Below are positions 35,043 through 42,928 of a stretch of 64,000 nt of DNA, piece after piece. The DNA comes from Sediminicola sp963974715. GTDB lineage: Bacteria > Bacteroidota > Bacteroidia > Flavobacteriales > Flavobacteriaceae. The DNA lies in NCBI GenBank assembly GCA_963974715.1, contig CAXBDK010000012.1, positions 62,001 to 126,000 of the forward strand, given 5' to 3'. Numbering within the stretch: the stretch's first letter is position 1; each line of letters begins with the position of its first letter. The notes beneath the pieces are model-generated. The model did no database searches. It was not told where the DNA came from and saw only the letters and a program-made list of their open reading frames with translations. A program made the position numbers and the translations under genes.

Positions 35043-35984
35043 TTAGGGGAGGCTATCCAGTATTTTTTTTAAGGCGATCTGCGCGGCATAGGTACGGTTA
35101 TTGGCCTGTTCGAGAACCAAGGACCGATCGCTGTCCAATACCTCGTCTTCTACCACCATATTACGACGAACGGGCAGGCAGTGCATAAATTTGGCGTTCC
35201 CCAATTTCTCCAAGGTCATTGTCCACTCAGGGTCTTTATTGGTGATCTGCCCATAATCCCTATAATTGCTCCAGTTCTTGACATACACGAAGTCGGCATT
35301 TTCCAAGGCTTTCCGCTGGTCATATTCTATGGGAATGCCCTGGGTCCGCTTTTCGTCCAGTTCATAGCCCTCTGGATGGGTGATCACAAATTCGGCCTCT
35401 TGTTTTTTCATCATTTCCACAAAGGAATTTGCCACGGCGTGCGGCAAGGCCCGAGGATGTGGGGCCCAAGAAAGTACTACTTTGGGCCTGGATTTTGTTG
35501 GATGTTCCGCTAGGGTGATGGCATCTGCCAAGGCCTGCAAAGGGTGACCTACCGAACTTTCCATATTTAGGATCGGTACGGTGGCGTATTTTTTAAAAGA
35601 TTCCAGGACCAGTTCCGATTCGTCTTCGATTTTATCAGTGAGGGAAGCAAAGGCCCGGATTCCAATGATGTCGCAATATTGCGAAATGACACCGGCCGCT
35701 TCCTTTACGTGTTCTGAAGCTCCTTGGTCCATAATGGTACCATCTGCATATTCCAGGGCCCATCCTTCGTTGCCAAAGTTCATGACCATGACATCCATTC
35801 CCAAGTTCATGGCGGCTTTTTGGGTACTTAAGCGCGTACGGAGGCTATTGTTGAAAAATAGTAGTCCGAGCGTCTTGTTTTTCCCCAGTGAACTGTGCTT
35901 TCGGGGATGTTCCTTTAAGGCCCTTGCCTCCTGTACCCAATCGGGCAGGGAATCGATATCGTTTGTGGATAGGTAATGCAACAT
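35043..35984 (-). CDS. argF': ArgF'-type N-acylornithine carbamoyltransferase, probably N-succinyl specific
   Basis: Carbamoylates an N-acylated ornithine instead of free ornithine. The 313-residue protein has the carbamoyl-phosphate motif SLRTRLSTQKAA (about 47-58), the proline-rich WAPHPRALPHAV near 171-182 and the FMHCLPVRRNM motif near 270. This pattern is that of AOTCase/SOTCase enzymes, not ordinary ArgF. At the position that is Glu92 in Xanthomonas N-acetyl and Pro90 in Bacteroides N-succinyl enzymes, this protein has Ser90. As I recall, replacing that Glu with Ser, Pro, Ala or Val shifts the enzyme to N-succinyl-ornithine. It starts 4 bp after proB. Confidence 0.9.
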   Translation of the reverse strand: MLHYLSTNDIDSLPDWVQEARALKEHPRKHSSLGKNKTLGLLFFNNSLRTRLSTQKAAMNLGMDVMVMNFGNEGWALEYADGTIMDQGASEHVKEAAGVISQYCDIIGIRAFASLTDKIEDESELVLESFKKYATVPILNMESSVGHPLQALADAITLAEHPTKSRPKVVLSWAPHPRALPHAVANSFVEMMKKQEAEFVITHPEGYELDEKRTQGIPIEYDQRKALENADFVYVKNWSNYRDYGQITNKDPEWTMTLEKLGNAKFMHCLPVRRNMVVEDEVLDSDRSLVLEQANNRTYAAQIALKKILDSLP

Positions 35985-35988
35985 TTTT

Positions 35989-36750
35989 TCAGATTATTTT
36001 TGTAAAACTACTTTTGTTTTCCAGGGCATCGATGATAAAACCTTCCTTAAGTCCGTTTACGATCCAAGTTTCGATCTTGGCCCCTTTTGCAATGGTGGCC
36101 GCCTCTATTTTGGACTGCATGCCCCCTGTTCCCTGCGCCGATTTGAAAGCGCCCACTTCCGCCTGCAGTTGTCCAAGGTCCGTTACAGAGGTGATGGTAT
36201 GCGGGGTCTTGTTGTCCATGGAATCCTTTGTATAGATCCCGTCCGTATTGGTGGCGATGATCAGGAGGTCAACCTTTAACAGGGCGGCGGTTAGGGCCGC
36301 CAGTTTGTCGTTGTCCCCAAACTGGATCTCATCGGTGGCCACCGTATCGTTTTCGTTGATAATGGGAATAAAATTATTCTCCACCAAAACATTTATGGTA
36401 TTCCGGATGTTCGCTTTGGATGCCTCTTTTTCAAAATCCGAATAGGAAAGGAGGCATTGGGAGGTAAACAGGCCCAGTTCCCTAAAGTTTTCTTGGAAAA
36501 TACGCATTAAGTGCGGTTGGCCAATGGATGCAAGGGCTTGTTTGACCGTTATTTCAGCTCCGTTATGCTCCAATTTCACGAACTGTCTGGCCGCTGCTAT
36601 GGCGCCCGAACTCACTATAATAAATTCGTATTGCTCCCTCAGCGAAGCTATTTGTCTGCCGATATCTTCGATCTTGCCCCTCGATATCTGGTCCGTACCC
36701 TTGGTAAGGGTATTGGTGCCCACTTTTAGGAGGATGCGTTTCTTTCCCAT
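35989..36750 (-). CDS. proB: Glutamate 5-kinase, short form without PUA domain
   Basis: Phosphorylates glutamate in the first step of proline synthesis. The 253-residue protein carries only the amino-acid-kinase domain: ILLKVGTNTLTKG (about 6-18), FIIVSSGAIAAAR (about 43-55), IPIINENDTVATDEIQFGDNDKLAA near 128-152 and GTGGMQSKIEAATIA near 207-221. The C-terminal PUA domain of the longer E. coli type is absent. It starts 3 bp after proA. Proline feedback control may differ in short forms, but this is not testable here. Confidence 0.93.
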   Translation of the reverse strand: MGKKRILLKVGTNTLTKGTDQISRGKIEDIGRQIASLREQYEFIIVSSGAIAAARQFVKLEHNGAEITVKQALASIGQPHLMRIFQENFRELGLFTSQCLLSYSDFEKEASKANIRNTINVLVENNFIPIINENDTVATDEIQFGDNDKLAALTAALLKVDLLIIATNTDGIYTKDSMDNKTPHTITSVTDLGQLQAEVGAFKSAQGTGGMQSKIEAATIAKGAKIETWIVNGLKEGFIIDALENKSSFTKII

Positions 36751-36753
36751 AGC

Positions 36754-37950
36754 TTATCTAATTTGTCCATTTCCCGTGATGAACCATTTATTGGTCACCA
36801 AGTGTTGGAGGCCGATCGGGCCTCTTTGGTGCAGTTTGTCCGTACTAATGGCCAGTTCCCCACCAAGTCCAAATTGGCCCCCATCCGTAAAGCGCGTTGA
36901 GGCATTGTGGTAAACCGCAGCTGTATCCGCAGCCTCCATAAACTTCTCAGCGGTGGTGTTGTTTCGGGTTACGATCACGGATGAATGGCCGCCGCCATAG
37001 GTGTTGATCATATGTAGGGCCTCGCCCAGATCGCTTACTTCCCCGAGCACAATTTTACGGTCCAAGAACTCCCGGTACCAGATTTCCGTATCCACTATAG
37101 GGGCGGTGTTTCCATAGGAGGCACAGTTCGCATCGGCAAATACTTCTACCTTATGCTGTTCCAGTTGGGCTATAAGTTCCTTTAGAAATGAAGGTCTATT
37201 GGGAAGGTCGGCATGTACGAGCACCTTATCCAGAGCGTTGCAGGCCGATATTTTTGTGGTTTTTCCATTGAGGATAAGGCTTATTGCCATGGGTATGTCG
37301 GCATCCTTGTCCACGAACAAAAAATTGTTTCCCCTACCGCTCACGATTACGGGACAGCGGGCATGTTCCCTTACAAAATTTATGAGTGTTTCCCCGCCCC
37401 TGGGAACGATCAGATCTAATTTTTGGGTAGGTTTCTCCAAGAACGACCGGGTCTCGGAACGGTTGAACTGCAAATACTGTATCCAATCGGGGGATATTTC
37501 TTGGTTTTGAAGGGCTTGGTGCCATAATGAGATCAGGACAAGGTTGCTGCGCAAAGATTCCTTGCCCCCTTTCAACAATATTTTATTGCCCGATTTAAAG
37601 GCGATTCCCGCTGCTTCAACGGTCACATCCGGCCTGGATTCATATATGATCATTACGGTGCCAAAAGGGGCGGTCCTATTACTGATCTGCATGCCGTTTT
37701 CATGGGTGGCCGAAAAGCGCTCTACCCCCAGGGGATCGGACATGGCGCCCAATTGTTCCAAGGAAAGGATCATGGCGGATATCTTTTCGTCATCTACCTT
37801 TAAACGGTCCTTCATGGCGATATCGCTCCCTTCGTAGGCCTCCAAGTCCTGTTGGTTGGCCCGCAATATCTGAGTACGTTGCTTGTCCAACAGGCCTGCC
37901 ATGTCCCGAAGGACTTCGTTTCGAGCTGTAATGTCCAGGAGCCGTTCCAT
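36754..37950 (-). CDS. proA: Glutamate-5-semialdehyde dehydrogenase (gamma-glutamyl phosphate reductase)
   Basis: Reduces gamma-glutamyl phosphate to glutamate semialdehyde with NADPH. The 398-residue aldehyde-dehydrogenase-fold protein has GTVMIIYESRPDVTVEAAG near residues 98-116, KGGKESLRSN near 126-135, DLIVPRGGETLINFVRE near 179-195 and CNALDKVLVH near 237. Its ATG overlaps the argD stop codon by one base (TAATG), and proB follows after 3 bp, so proA and proB are co-translated with arginine genes. Confidence 0.94.
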   Translation of the reverse strand: MERLLDITARNEVLRDMAGLLDKQRTQILRANQQDLEAYEGSDIAMKDRLKVDDEKISAMILSLEQLGAMSDPLGVERFSATHENGMQISNRTAPFGTVMIIYESRPDVTVEAAGIAFKSGNKILLKGGKESLRSNLVLISLWHQALQNQEISPDWIQYLQFNRSETRSFLEKPTQKLDLIVPRGGETLINFVREHARCPVIVSGRGNNFLFVDKDADIPMAISLILNGKTTKISACNALDKVLVHADLPNRPSFLKELIAQLEQHKVEVFADANCASYGNTAPIVDTEIWYREFLDRKIVLGEVSDLGEALHMINTYGGGHSSVIVTRNNTTAEKFMEAADTAAVYHNASTRFTDGGQFGLGGELAISTDKLHQRGPIGLQHLVTNKWFITGNGQIR

Positions 37951-39074
37951 TAAAGTTCCTTTTTTAGGGCATCAAAAAAGAGATCCAACTGTTTTTTGTT
38001 GATATTGAGTGCCGGAAGTACCCGCAGTACATTTTTGTCATTGGCGCCCCCTGTAAATATATGTTGGTTCTGGATCAGTTTCTTTCGAAGAGCGGATACG
38101 TCAAAATTAAATTCCAACCCTAGCATCAGCCCCCTGCCCTTTACCCTTTTTATTTCCGGGATGCCAGCTGCCCGTTGGACAAAATGATCGTATAATTTGT
38201 TGGCATTGTCCATAAGGTTTTCCTGTTCAAGCACTTCTAGAACGGCCATTGCCGCGGCACATGCCAAGTGATTGCCACCAAAGGTGGTCCCCAAAAGCCC
38301 ATGCGAAGCTTTTATATGTTCCCTTATCAGCACGCCCCCAATGGGAAATCCGTTGCCCATGCCCTTGGCAACGGTAATAATATCGGGCTCTATGCCATGG
38401 TGTTGAAAGGCAAAGAATTTTCCGCTCCTACCGTATCCCGCCTGCACCTCATCGGCTATGAGCAACACCCCATTTTCCTTACAAAGGGATGCCAATGCCT
38501 GATAGAATGGGGTAGTGGGCTCGTCCAGGCCTCCAACTCCCTGTATGGCCTCTAAGATCACAGAACATACATCGCCCTGTGAAATTTCCCTCTTAAGTCC
38601 TTCCAGATCTCCAAAGGCCAAAAAAGTGACCTTTTGCTGTTTGTTCAAGGGGGCGTTGATCTTTGAATTATCGGTGACCGCAACGGCTGCCGATGTCCTT
38701 CCGTGAAAACTGTTGTTAAAGGCGATTACCCTTGATTTTCCAGTTTCAAAAGAAGCTAATTTCAGCGCATTTTCATTTGCTTCCGCCCCCGAATTGCAGA
38801 GAAAGAGATTGTAATCCTCACACTGCGATAGCTGGCCCAATTTTTCGGCCAGTTCCAATTGGAGCGGATTTTGTACCGCATTGCTGTAAAATCCGATGTG
38901 ATCTAATTGATCCTTTATCCTTCGTATGTAGTGCGGATGGGAATGTCCAATGGAAATGACGGCATGCCCCCCATAAAAATCGAGGTAGTCCTGTCCCTTG
39001 TCATCCGTAACCACGATTCCCTTTGCGGAAACCGGGGTCACATTATATAGTGGATATACATCAAATAAGTTCAT
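37950..39074 (-). CDS. argD: N-acylornithine aminotransferase (ArgD type)
   Basis: A PLP-dependent class III aminotransferase of about 374 residues that makes N-acylornithine from the acylated semialdehyde. Motifs are FYGGHAVISIGHSHPHY (about 33-49), LCNSGAEANENALKLA near 93-108, VLLIADEVQAGYGRSGKFFAFQ near 202-223 with the PLP-binding Asp, and ITVAKGMGNGFPIGG with the Schiff-base Lys near 235. The ATG at 39074 is one base beyond the proC stop codon; the longer frame to 39107 would overlap proC. It may handle N-succinyl intermediates if the pathway runs through ArgF' as inferred. Confidence 0.92.
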   Translation of the reverse strand: MNLFDVYPLYNVTPVSAKGIVVTDDKGQDYLDFYGGHAVISIGHSHPHYIRRIKDQLDHIGFYSNAVQNPLQLELAEKLGQLSQCEDYNLFLCNSGAEANENALKLASFETGKSRVIAFNNSFHGRTSAAVAVTDNSKINAPLNKQQKVTFLAFGDLEGLKREISQGDVCSVILEAIQGVGGLDEPTTPFYQALASLCKENGVLLIADEVQAGYGRSGKFFAFQHHGIEPDIITVAKGMGNGFPIGGVLIREHIKASHGLLGTTFGGNHLACAAAMAVLEVLEQENLMDNANKLYDHFVQRAAGIPEIKRVKGRGLMLGLEFNFDVSALRKKLIQNQHIFTGGANDKNVLRVLPALNINKKQLDLFFDALKKEL

Positions 39075-39075
39075 T

Positions 39076-39870
39076 TCAGTCTTTTTTAATTTGATTGATT
39101 TTTTCATAGGAAGCCACTATGCCCTGTATAAGGGAGGAACTGAGGCCTTGGTGCTCCATTTCGTTAAGACCTTGGATCGTACATCCCTTGGGAGTGGTCA
39201 CCCGATCTATTTCTTCCTCGGGATGCCTGCCCGATTCTATAAGAAGCTGGGCCGCACCATTGCAGGTATACATGGCCAGTTCCTGCGCTTCCCTGGCGTC
39301 AAATCCCAATTGAATGGCACCTTGTGTCGTGGCCCTGATAAGGCGCATCCAAAAAGCGATGCCACTGGCACAGATCACCGTAGCTGCCTGCATCTGGCTT
39401 TCCGGAATTTCCATCGTATGGCCCATGGCATTAAAAATGGTCTTGGCAAGATCCACCTGCTTTTTTCCCTTTATATTGCCGCAGATACAGGTCATGGATT
39501 TTCCTACCGAAATGGCCGTGTTGGGCATACAGCGCAGTATGTTCCTATCGGTACCCAAGATACTTTCCATTCGCTCTATGCTAAATCCGGTAATGGCGGA
39601 AATGATGATATGCCTGTCGGTAAGCAATTCTGCGATGTCCCTTAATATGGCCTCAAAATGTCCCGGTTGTACGGCAAATACCAAGATGTCCGAATTCCGT
39701 ACGGCCTCCCTGTTATCGGAGGTGGTCGTTACCGTTGTATCCCTATCATAATCCTTTATATCGGCAATGTTCCTTTTGGTAAGGTATAAACTGTGCGCCT
39801 TTTTGGTATGCAGAACTCCTTCCGCAATGGACAACCCCAGGTTACCCGCGCCTATGATGGCTATTTTCAT
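39076..39870 (-). CDS. proC: Pyrroline-5-carboxylate reductase
   Basis: Forms proline from pyrroline-5-carboxylate. The 264-residue protein has an N-terminal NAD(P)-binding motif IAIIGAGNLGLSIAEG (residues 3-18), a VFAVQPGHFEAIL strand near 71-83, and the family's C-terminal signature VTTPKGCTIQGLNEMEHQGLSSSLIQGI near 229-256. Proline genes proC, proA and proB are spread among arg genes in this cluster. It starts 71 bp after the argC stop codon and ends one base before argD. Confidence 0.93.
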   Translation of the reverse strand: MKIAIIGAGNLGLSIAEGVLHTKKAHSLYLTKRNIADIKDYDRDTTVTTTSDNREAVRNSDILVFAVQPGHFEAILRDIAELLTDRHIIISAITGFSIERMESILGTDRNILRCMPNTAISVGKSMTCICGNIKGKKQVDLAKTIFNAMGHTMEIPESQMQAATVICASGIAFWMRLIRATTQGAIQLGFDAREAQELAMYTCNGAAQLLIESGRHPEEEIDRVTTPKGCTIQGLNEMEHQGLSSSLIQGIVASYEKINQIKKD

Positions 39871-39941
39871 GGTCTTTATATTTAGTGCGGACTTCCCAAA
39901 CGGGTTCTGCGTCCTAATTTTCTTCGGAGTGCAACCGATAT

Positions 39942-40931
39942 TTAAAAAACGACCGATTTTAATGCCAATGCCTCCGTTTCCTTAAAACCGAACATCAAAT
40001 TCATATTCTGGACGGCCTGCCCGGATGCACCTTTTAAAAGGTTGTCCAAGGCCGAAGTGACCAATAGCATATCATTGTGTTTATGTAAATGGATGTGGCA
40101 CTGATTGGTGTTCACGACTTGTTTTAAACTTATTTCGGTATCCGAAACCTGGGTAAATTTCGCATCGGCATAAAAGGAACCGTAGAGGTCCATGGCATCT
40201 TCCCTGCTTCCTTTGAAATGGGTATAGGCCGTGGCAAAGATCCCCCTACTAAAATTCCCGCGGCTGGGCAGGAAAAATAGTTCCCCTGCATCCTCCTGAA
40301 AATGGTGGAGACGCTCGTTTATCTCTCCCAGATGTTGGTGCGTAAAAGGTTTGTACCACGATAGATTATTGGTCCTCCAGCTAAAATGGGAGGTGGGGGA
40401 GAGCCCTACCCCGGCCCCGGTACTCCCGGTTACTGCATTGATATGGACCTGGTTGCCCAAGGCCCCCTCTTTTGCCAAGGGCAGTAACGCAAGCTGTATC
40501 GCAGTCGCAAAACACCCGGGATTGGCAATATAATTGGCCTGTTCAATGTTTTTTTTGTTAATTTCGGGCAAGCCATATATGAACTCCTTTCCGTCCATAA
40601 CGGCATCGGCCCGTAACCTAAAATCATTGCTGAGATCTACTATCTTGGTGCCGTCCGAGAAAGGATGTTCTTTTAAAAAGGCGGTCGAATTACCATGACC
40701 AAGGCATAAAAATACCACGTCCACTTCCAAATTCACTTGTGATGAAAATGCCAGTTCCGTGACGCCCAGTAGGTCCGGGTGCGCCGAGGCTACCTTTTTT
40801 CCGGCCCTGGTGGTACTGTATATAAAATCGATGGATACAAAAGGGTGGTTGAGCAATATCCTGATCAGCTCGCCCCCCGTATATCCCGAACCTCCGATAA
40901 TACCGGCATTAATCGTTTTTGTGGTTGACAT
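39942..40931 (-). CDS. argC: N-acyl-gamma-glutamyl-phosphate reductase
   Basis: Reduces N-acylglutamyl phosphate to the semialdehyde. The protein of about 329 residues starts with the cofactor motif AGIIGGSGYTGGELIRILL (about 9-27) and has the active-site region ANYIANPGCFATAIQLALLPL (about 132-152) with catalytic Cys in NPGCFAT. The ATG at 40931 lies 23 bp inside the end of argG; a further ATG at 40952 is possible but would extend the overlap. The overlap suggests coupled translation with argG. Confidence 0.92.
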   Translation of the reverse strand: MSTTKTINAGIIGGSGYTGGELIRILLNHPFVSIDFIYSTTRAGKKVASAHPDLLGVTELAFSSQVNLEVDVVFLCLGHGNSTAFLKEHPFSDGTKIVDLSNDFRLRADAVMDGKEFIYGLPEINKKNIEQANYIANPGCFATAIQLALLPLAKEGALGNQVHINAVTGSTGAGVGLSPTSHFSWRTNNLSWYKPFTHQHLGEINERLHHFQEDAGELFFLPSRGNFSRGIFATAYTHFKGSREDAMDLYGSFYADAKFTQVSDTEISLKQVVNTNQCHIHLHKHNDMLLVTSALDNLLKGASGQAVQNMNLMFGFKETEALALKSVVF

Positions 40932-42099
40932 GGTTGTAGATTTTTCCCGCATTGGATACTATTTTGATGAATCCCTTCGCCTCATCGGCCGTCCATCCTT
41001 TGTTCATTTCGCCATAACTGCCAAAGGAGGCGTTCATCAGATCGTGTTCGGATTCAATTCCCAAAAGCTGGAACCGATAAGGATGGAGGCTTATGAAAAC
41101 GTCCCCGCTCACGTTCTTTTGGGTGTCGGTCAAAAACACCTCTATATTGCGCATTACCTCGTCCATATAATTGCCCTCATGCAGCAACATCCCATAAAAA
41201 TTGGCCAGTTGCTCTTTCTGGAACTGTTGCCACTTGCTAAGGGTGTGTTTTTCCAAGAGGTGGTGTGCTTTTATAATGATCAGGGGGGCGGGGGCCTCAA
41301 AACCTACCCGTCCCTTGATACCGATAATGGTATCGCCGACATGGATGTCCCTGCCAATGGCGTATTTGGATGCCAATTCATGAAGGGCATTGATGTTTTC
41401 TACGGGGGAGGCCTCTTTCCCGTCCACGGCCACCAGCTCCCCTTTTTTAAAGGTAAGTTTCACATCGACCGGCGCTGTTTCGGTCAACTGGCTTGGATAT
41501 GCATGATCGGGTAGGGCGGAATGGGAGGTGAGCGTTTCCTCACCACCTACTGAAGTTCCCCACAATCCCCTATTTACGGAATACTTCGCCTTTTCCCATG
41601 GGTAATCTACCCCATTTTCCTTTAGGTAAGCAATTTCAGCTTCACGTGATAGCCTGTTATCCCGTATGGGGGTAATGATCCCAATTTCAGGGGCGATTAT
41701 CTGAAAGATCATGTCGAACCGCACTTGGTCGTTGCCCGCACCGGTACTGCCATGCGCAATATGGGTGGCCCCTACCTTTTTGGCGTGTTTCACTATTTCC
41801 ATTGCTTGGACGATACGTTCCGCACTTACCGATAAAGGATAGGTGTTGTTCTTAAGGACATTGCCGAATATCAGGTATTTTACGACCTGGTCATAAAAGG
41901 TGTACACCGCATTGATGGAGGTATAGGAAACGGCTCCCAATTGGAGGGCCTTTTCCTCGATTTCCGCAATTTCTTCCTTTGAGAACCCACCCGTGTTCAC
42001 ACTTACCGCATGCACTTCGAAACCTTTTTCCTTTGATAGATATTTTGCGCAGTAGGAGGTGTCCAATCCACCGCTGTAGGCCAATACTAATTTTTTCAT
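40909..42099 (-). CDS. argG: Argininosuccinate synthase
   Basis: Joins citrulline and aspartate with ATP. The 396-residue protein has the ATP-pyrophosphatase motif LAYSGGLDTSYCAKYL (residues 6-21), IAHGSTGAGNDQVRFD near 113-128 and SVNRGLWGTSVGGEE near 173-187. It lies 1 bp after the GNAT gene, in second place of the cluster. In the typical Bacteroidota order argG precedes argC and argD, as seen here. Confidence 0.95.
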   Translation of the reverse strand: MKKLVLAYSGGLDTSYCAKYLSKEKGFEVHAVSVNTGGFSKEEIAEIEEKALQLGAVSYTSINAVYTFYDQVVKYLIFGNVLKNNTYPLSVSAERIVQAMEIVKHAKKVGATHIAHGSTGAGNDQVRFDMIFQIIAPEIGIITPIRDNRLSREAEIAYLKENGVDYPWEKAKYSVNRGLWGTSVGGEETLTSHSALPDHAYPSQLTETAPVDVKLTFKKGELVAVDGKEASPVENINALHELASKYAIGRDIHVGDTIIGIKGRVGFEAPAPLIIIKAHHLLEKHTLSKWQQFQKEQLANFYGMLLHEGNYMDEVMRNIEVFLTDTQKNVSGDVFISLHPYRFQLLGIESEHDLMNASFGSYGEMNKGWTADEAKGFIKIVSNAGKIYNHVNHKND

Positions 42100-42100
42100 G

Positions 42101-42709
42101 TTACTTTTTTTTAAGGAACAAATGTTCTTTAATGCTCTTCAATCTCTTAAACGCTTTGGTGTTCAATGTTTCCGGCTCCTTGGGTTTTACTTTTGGGTCG
42201 TAAAGCATTCCTGTGCAAAGGCACATCTTGCGCTCCGTTCTGGTAAGGATATCAAAATTTTTACAGGTCTGGCAGCCTTTCCAAAATTCAGGGTCATCTG
42301 TCAGCTCCGAAAAGGTAACAGGCTTGTAGCCCAGCTCGTAGTTGATCTTCATAACCGCAAGCCCTGTGGTGATCCCGAATATTTTGGCATCCGGAAACTT
42401 CTTTCGGGAAAGGTCGAAGACCGCCTTTTTGATCTGTTTGGCCAAACCCCTGTCCCTGTAATCGGGATGGACTATAAGACCTGAATTGGCCACGAACTTT
42501 TCGTGTCCCCAGACTTCAATATAACAGAAACCGGCAAATTTATCACCATCCAAGGCTATGATCGCATTTCCGTTCTGTAATTTTTTTTGGATATATTCCG
42601 GGGTACGCTTGGCAATACCGGTTCCCCTTACCTTGGCAGATTCTTCTATAGTGTCACAGATGATCTGGGCATATTTAAAATAAGATTCGTTAGCAATAAC
42701 AATCTTCAT
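42101..42709 (-). CDS. GNAT-family acyltransferase at head of the arginine cluster; candidate N-acylglutamate synthase
   Basis: A 202-residue GNAT protein with the acyl-CoA-binding motif IVHPDYRDRGLAKQIKKAV near residues 78-96. It has a cysteine-containing C-terminal tail: GCQTC near 145-149 and MCLCTGMLYDP near 161-171, which could bind a metal. It is the first gene of the arginine/proline cluster and the only candidate here for the missing first step, acylation of glutamate. Similar genes at this place in Bacteroidota have been proposed for that role, possibly with succinyl-CoA; I treat it as inference. The 173 bp upstream hold the arginine leader ORF. A basic lysine-rich C-terminus closes the protein. 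Confidence 0.8.
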   Translation of the reverse strand: MKIVIANESYFKYAQIICDTIEESAKVRGTGIAKRTPEYIQKKLQNGNAIIALDGDKFAGFCYIEVWGHEKFVANSGLIVHPDYRDRGLAKQIKKAVFDLSRKKFPDAKIFGITTGLAVMKINYELGYKPVTFSELTDDPEFWKGCQTCKNFDILTRTERKMCLCTGMLYDPKVKPKEPETLNTKAFKRLKSIKEHLFLKKK

Positions 42710-42889
42710 TGAATGTTGCTTTAAGATTAAAAAGTTAAATGATTGATTTGGTTCGAAGCGGAAATGGACTCACCTATCTCCATAAATGAAATGCACCCTT
42801 ACGGGCGACGACGTGTAGGCGTAAATGAATAAGCGGAAAAAATTTCCGGAGTGGTAGTATAGGTATGTGCGCTACTATTCATTGTATAA
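42710..42889 (-). promoter_or_regulatory. Arginine operon leader RNA with alternative pairings
   Basis: In RNA sense, segment 1 (CGGAAAU, 42848-42842) can pair locally with segment 2 (UUUCCG, 42839-42834), a 6-bp hairpin with a 3-nt loop. It can instead pair over 7 bp with segment 3 (AUUUCCG, 42765-42759), after the leader stop codon. The two pairings exclude each other. A small hairpin CGCCC-GUAA-GGGUG overlaps the Arg codons and stop. I did not find an obvious intrinsic terminator with a U-run, so control could be by translation or by Rho. A second tiny frame (42727-42783) contains no Arg codons. Confidence 0.5.
42799..42882 (-). CDS. Arginine leader peptide (27 codons, ends Arg-Arg-Arg-Pro-stop)
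   Basis: A short ORF in the leader of the arginine operon. It starts at ATG 42882-42880, only 7 nt beyond the -7 box, so its mRNA is nearly leaderless. The peptide begins MNSSAHTY, is rich in Thr, Ser and Pro, and ends TPTRRRP followed by TAA (42799-42801). Codons 24-26 are CGT, CGT, CGC at 42805-42813. A cluster of the end-product's codons just before the stop, upstream of that amino acid's own operon, is the classical arrangement of attenuator leader peptides. The stop codon sits in the loop of a small CCC-GTAA-GGG hairpin. The distance from its stop to the GNAT start is 89 nt. Confidence 0.75.
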   Translation of the reverse strand: MNSSAHTYTTTPEIFSAYSFTPTRRRP

Positions 42890-42922
42890 CAAATGTACTA
42901 ATAAAATTGGACCATATACAAA
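42890..42922 (-). promoter_or_regulatory. Promoter of the arginine/proline operon
   Basis: Read on the minus strand: TTTG at 42922-42919, 21 bp, then TACATTTG at 42897-42890. This is a full match to the Bacteroidota consensus. The expected start point is near 42884, just before the leader-peptide ATG at 42882, leaving about 175 nt before the GNAT gene. Confidence 0.7.
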
Positions 42923-42928
42923 TCCTGT

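Noticed and set aside
42727..42783. Second tiny frame in the arginine leader as the sensor peptide
   Set aside because: It has no Arg codons; the ORF at 42799-42882 has three in a row.
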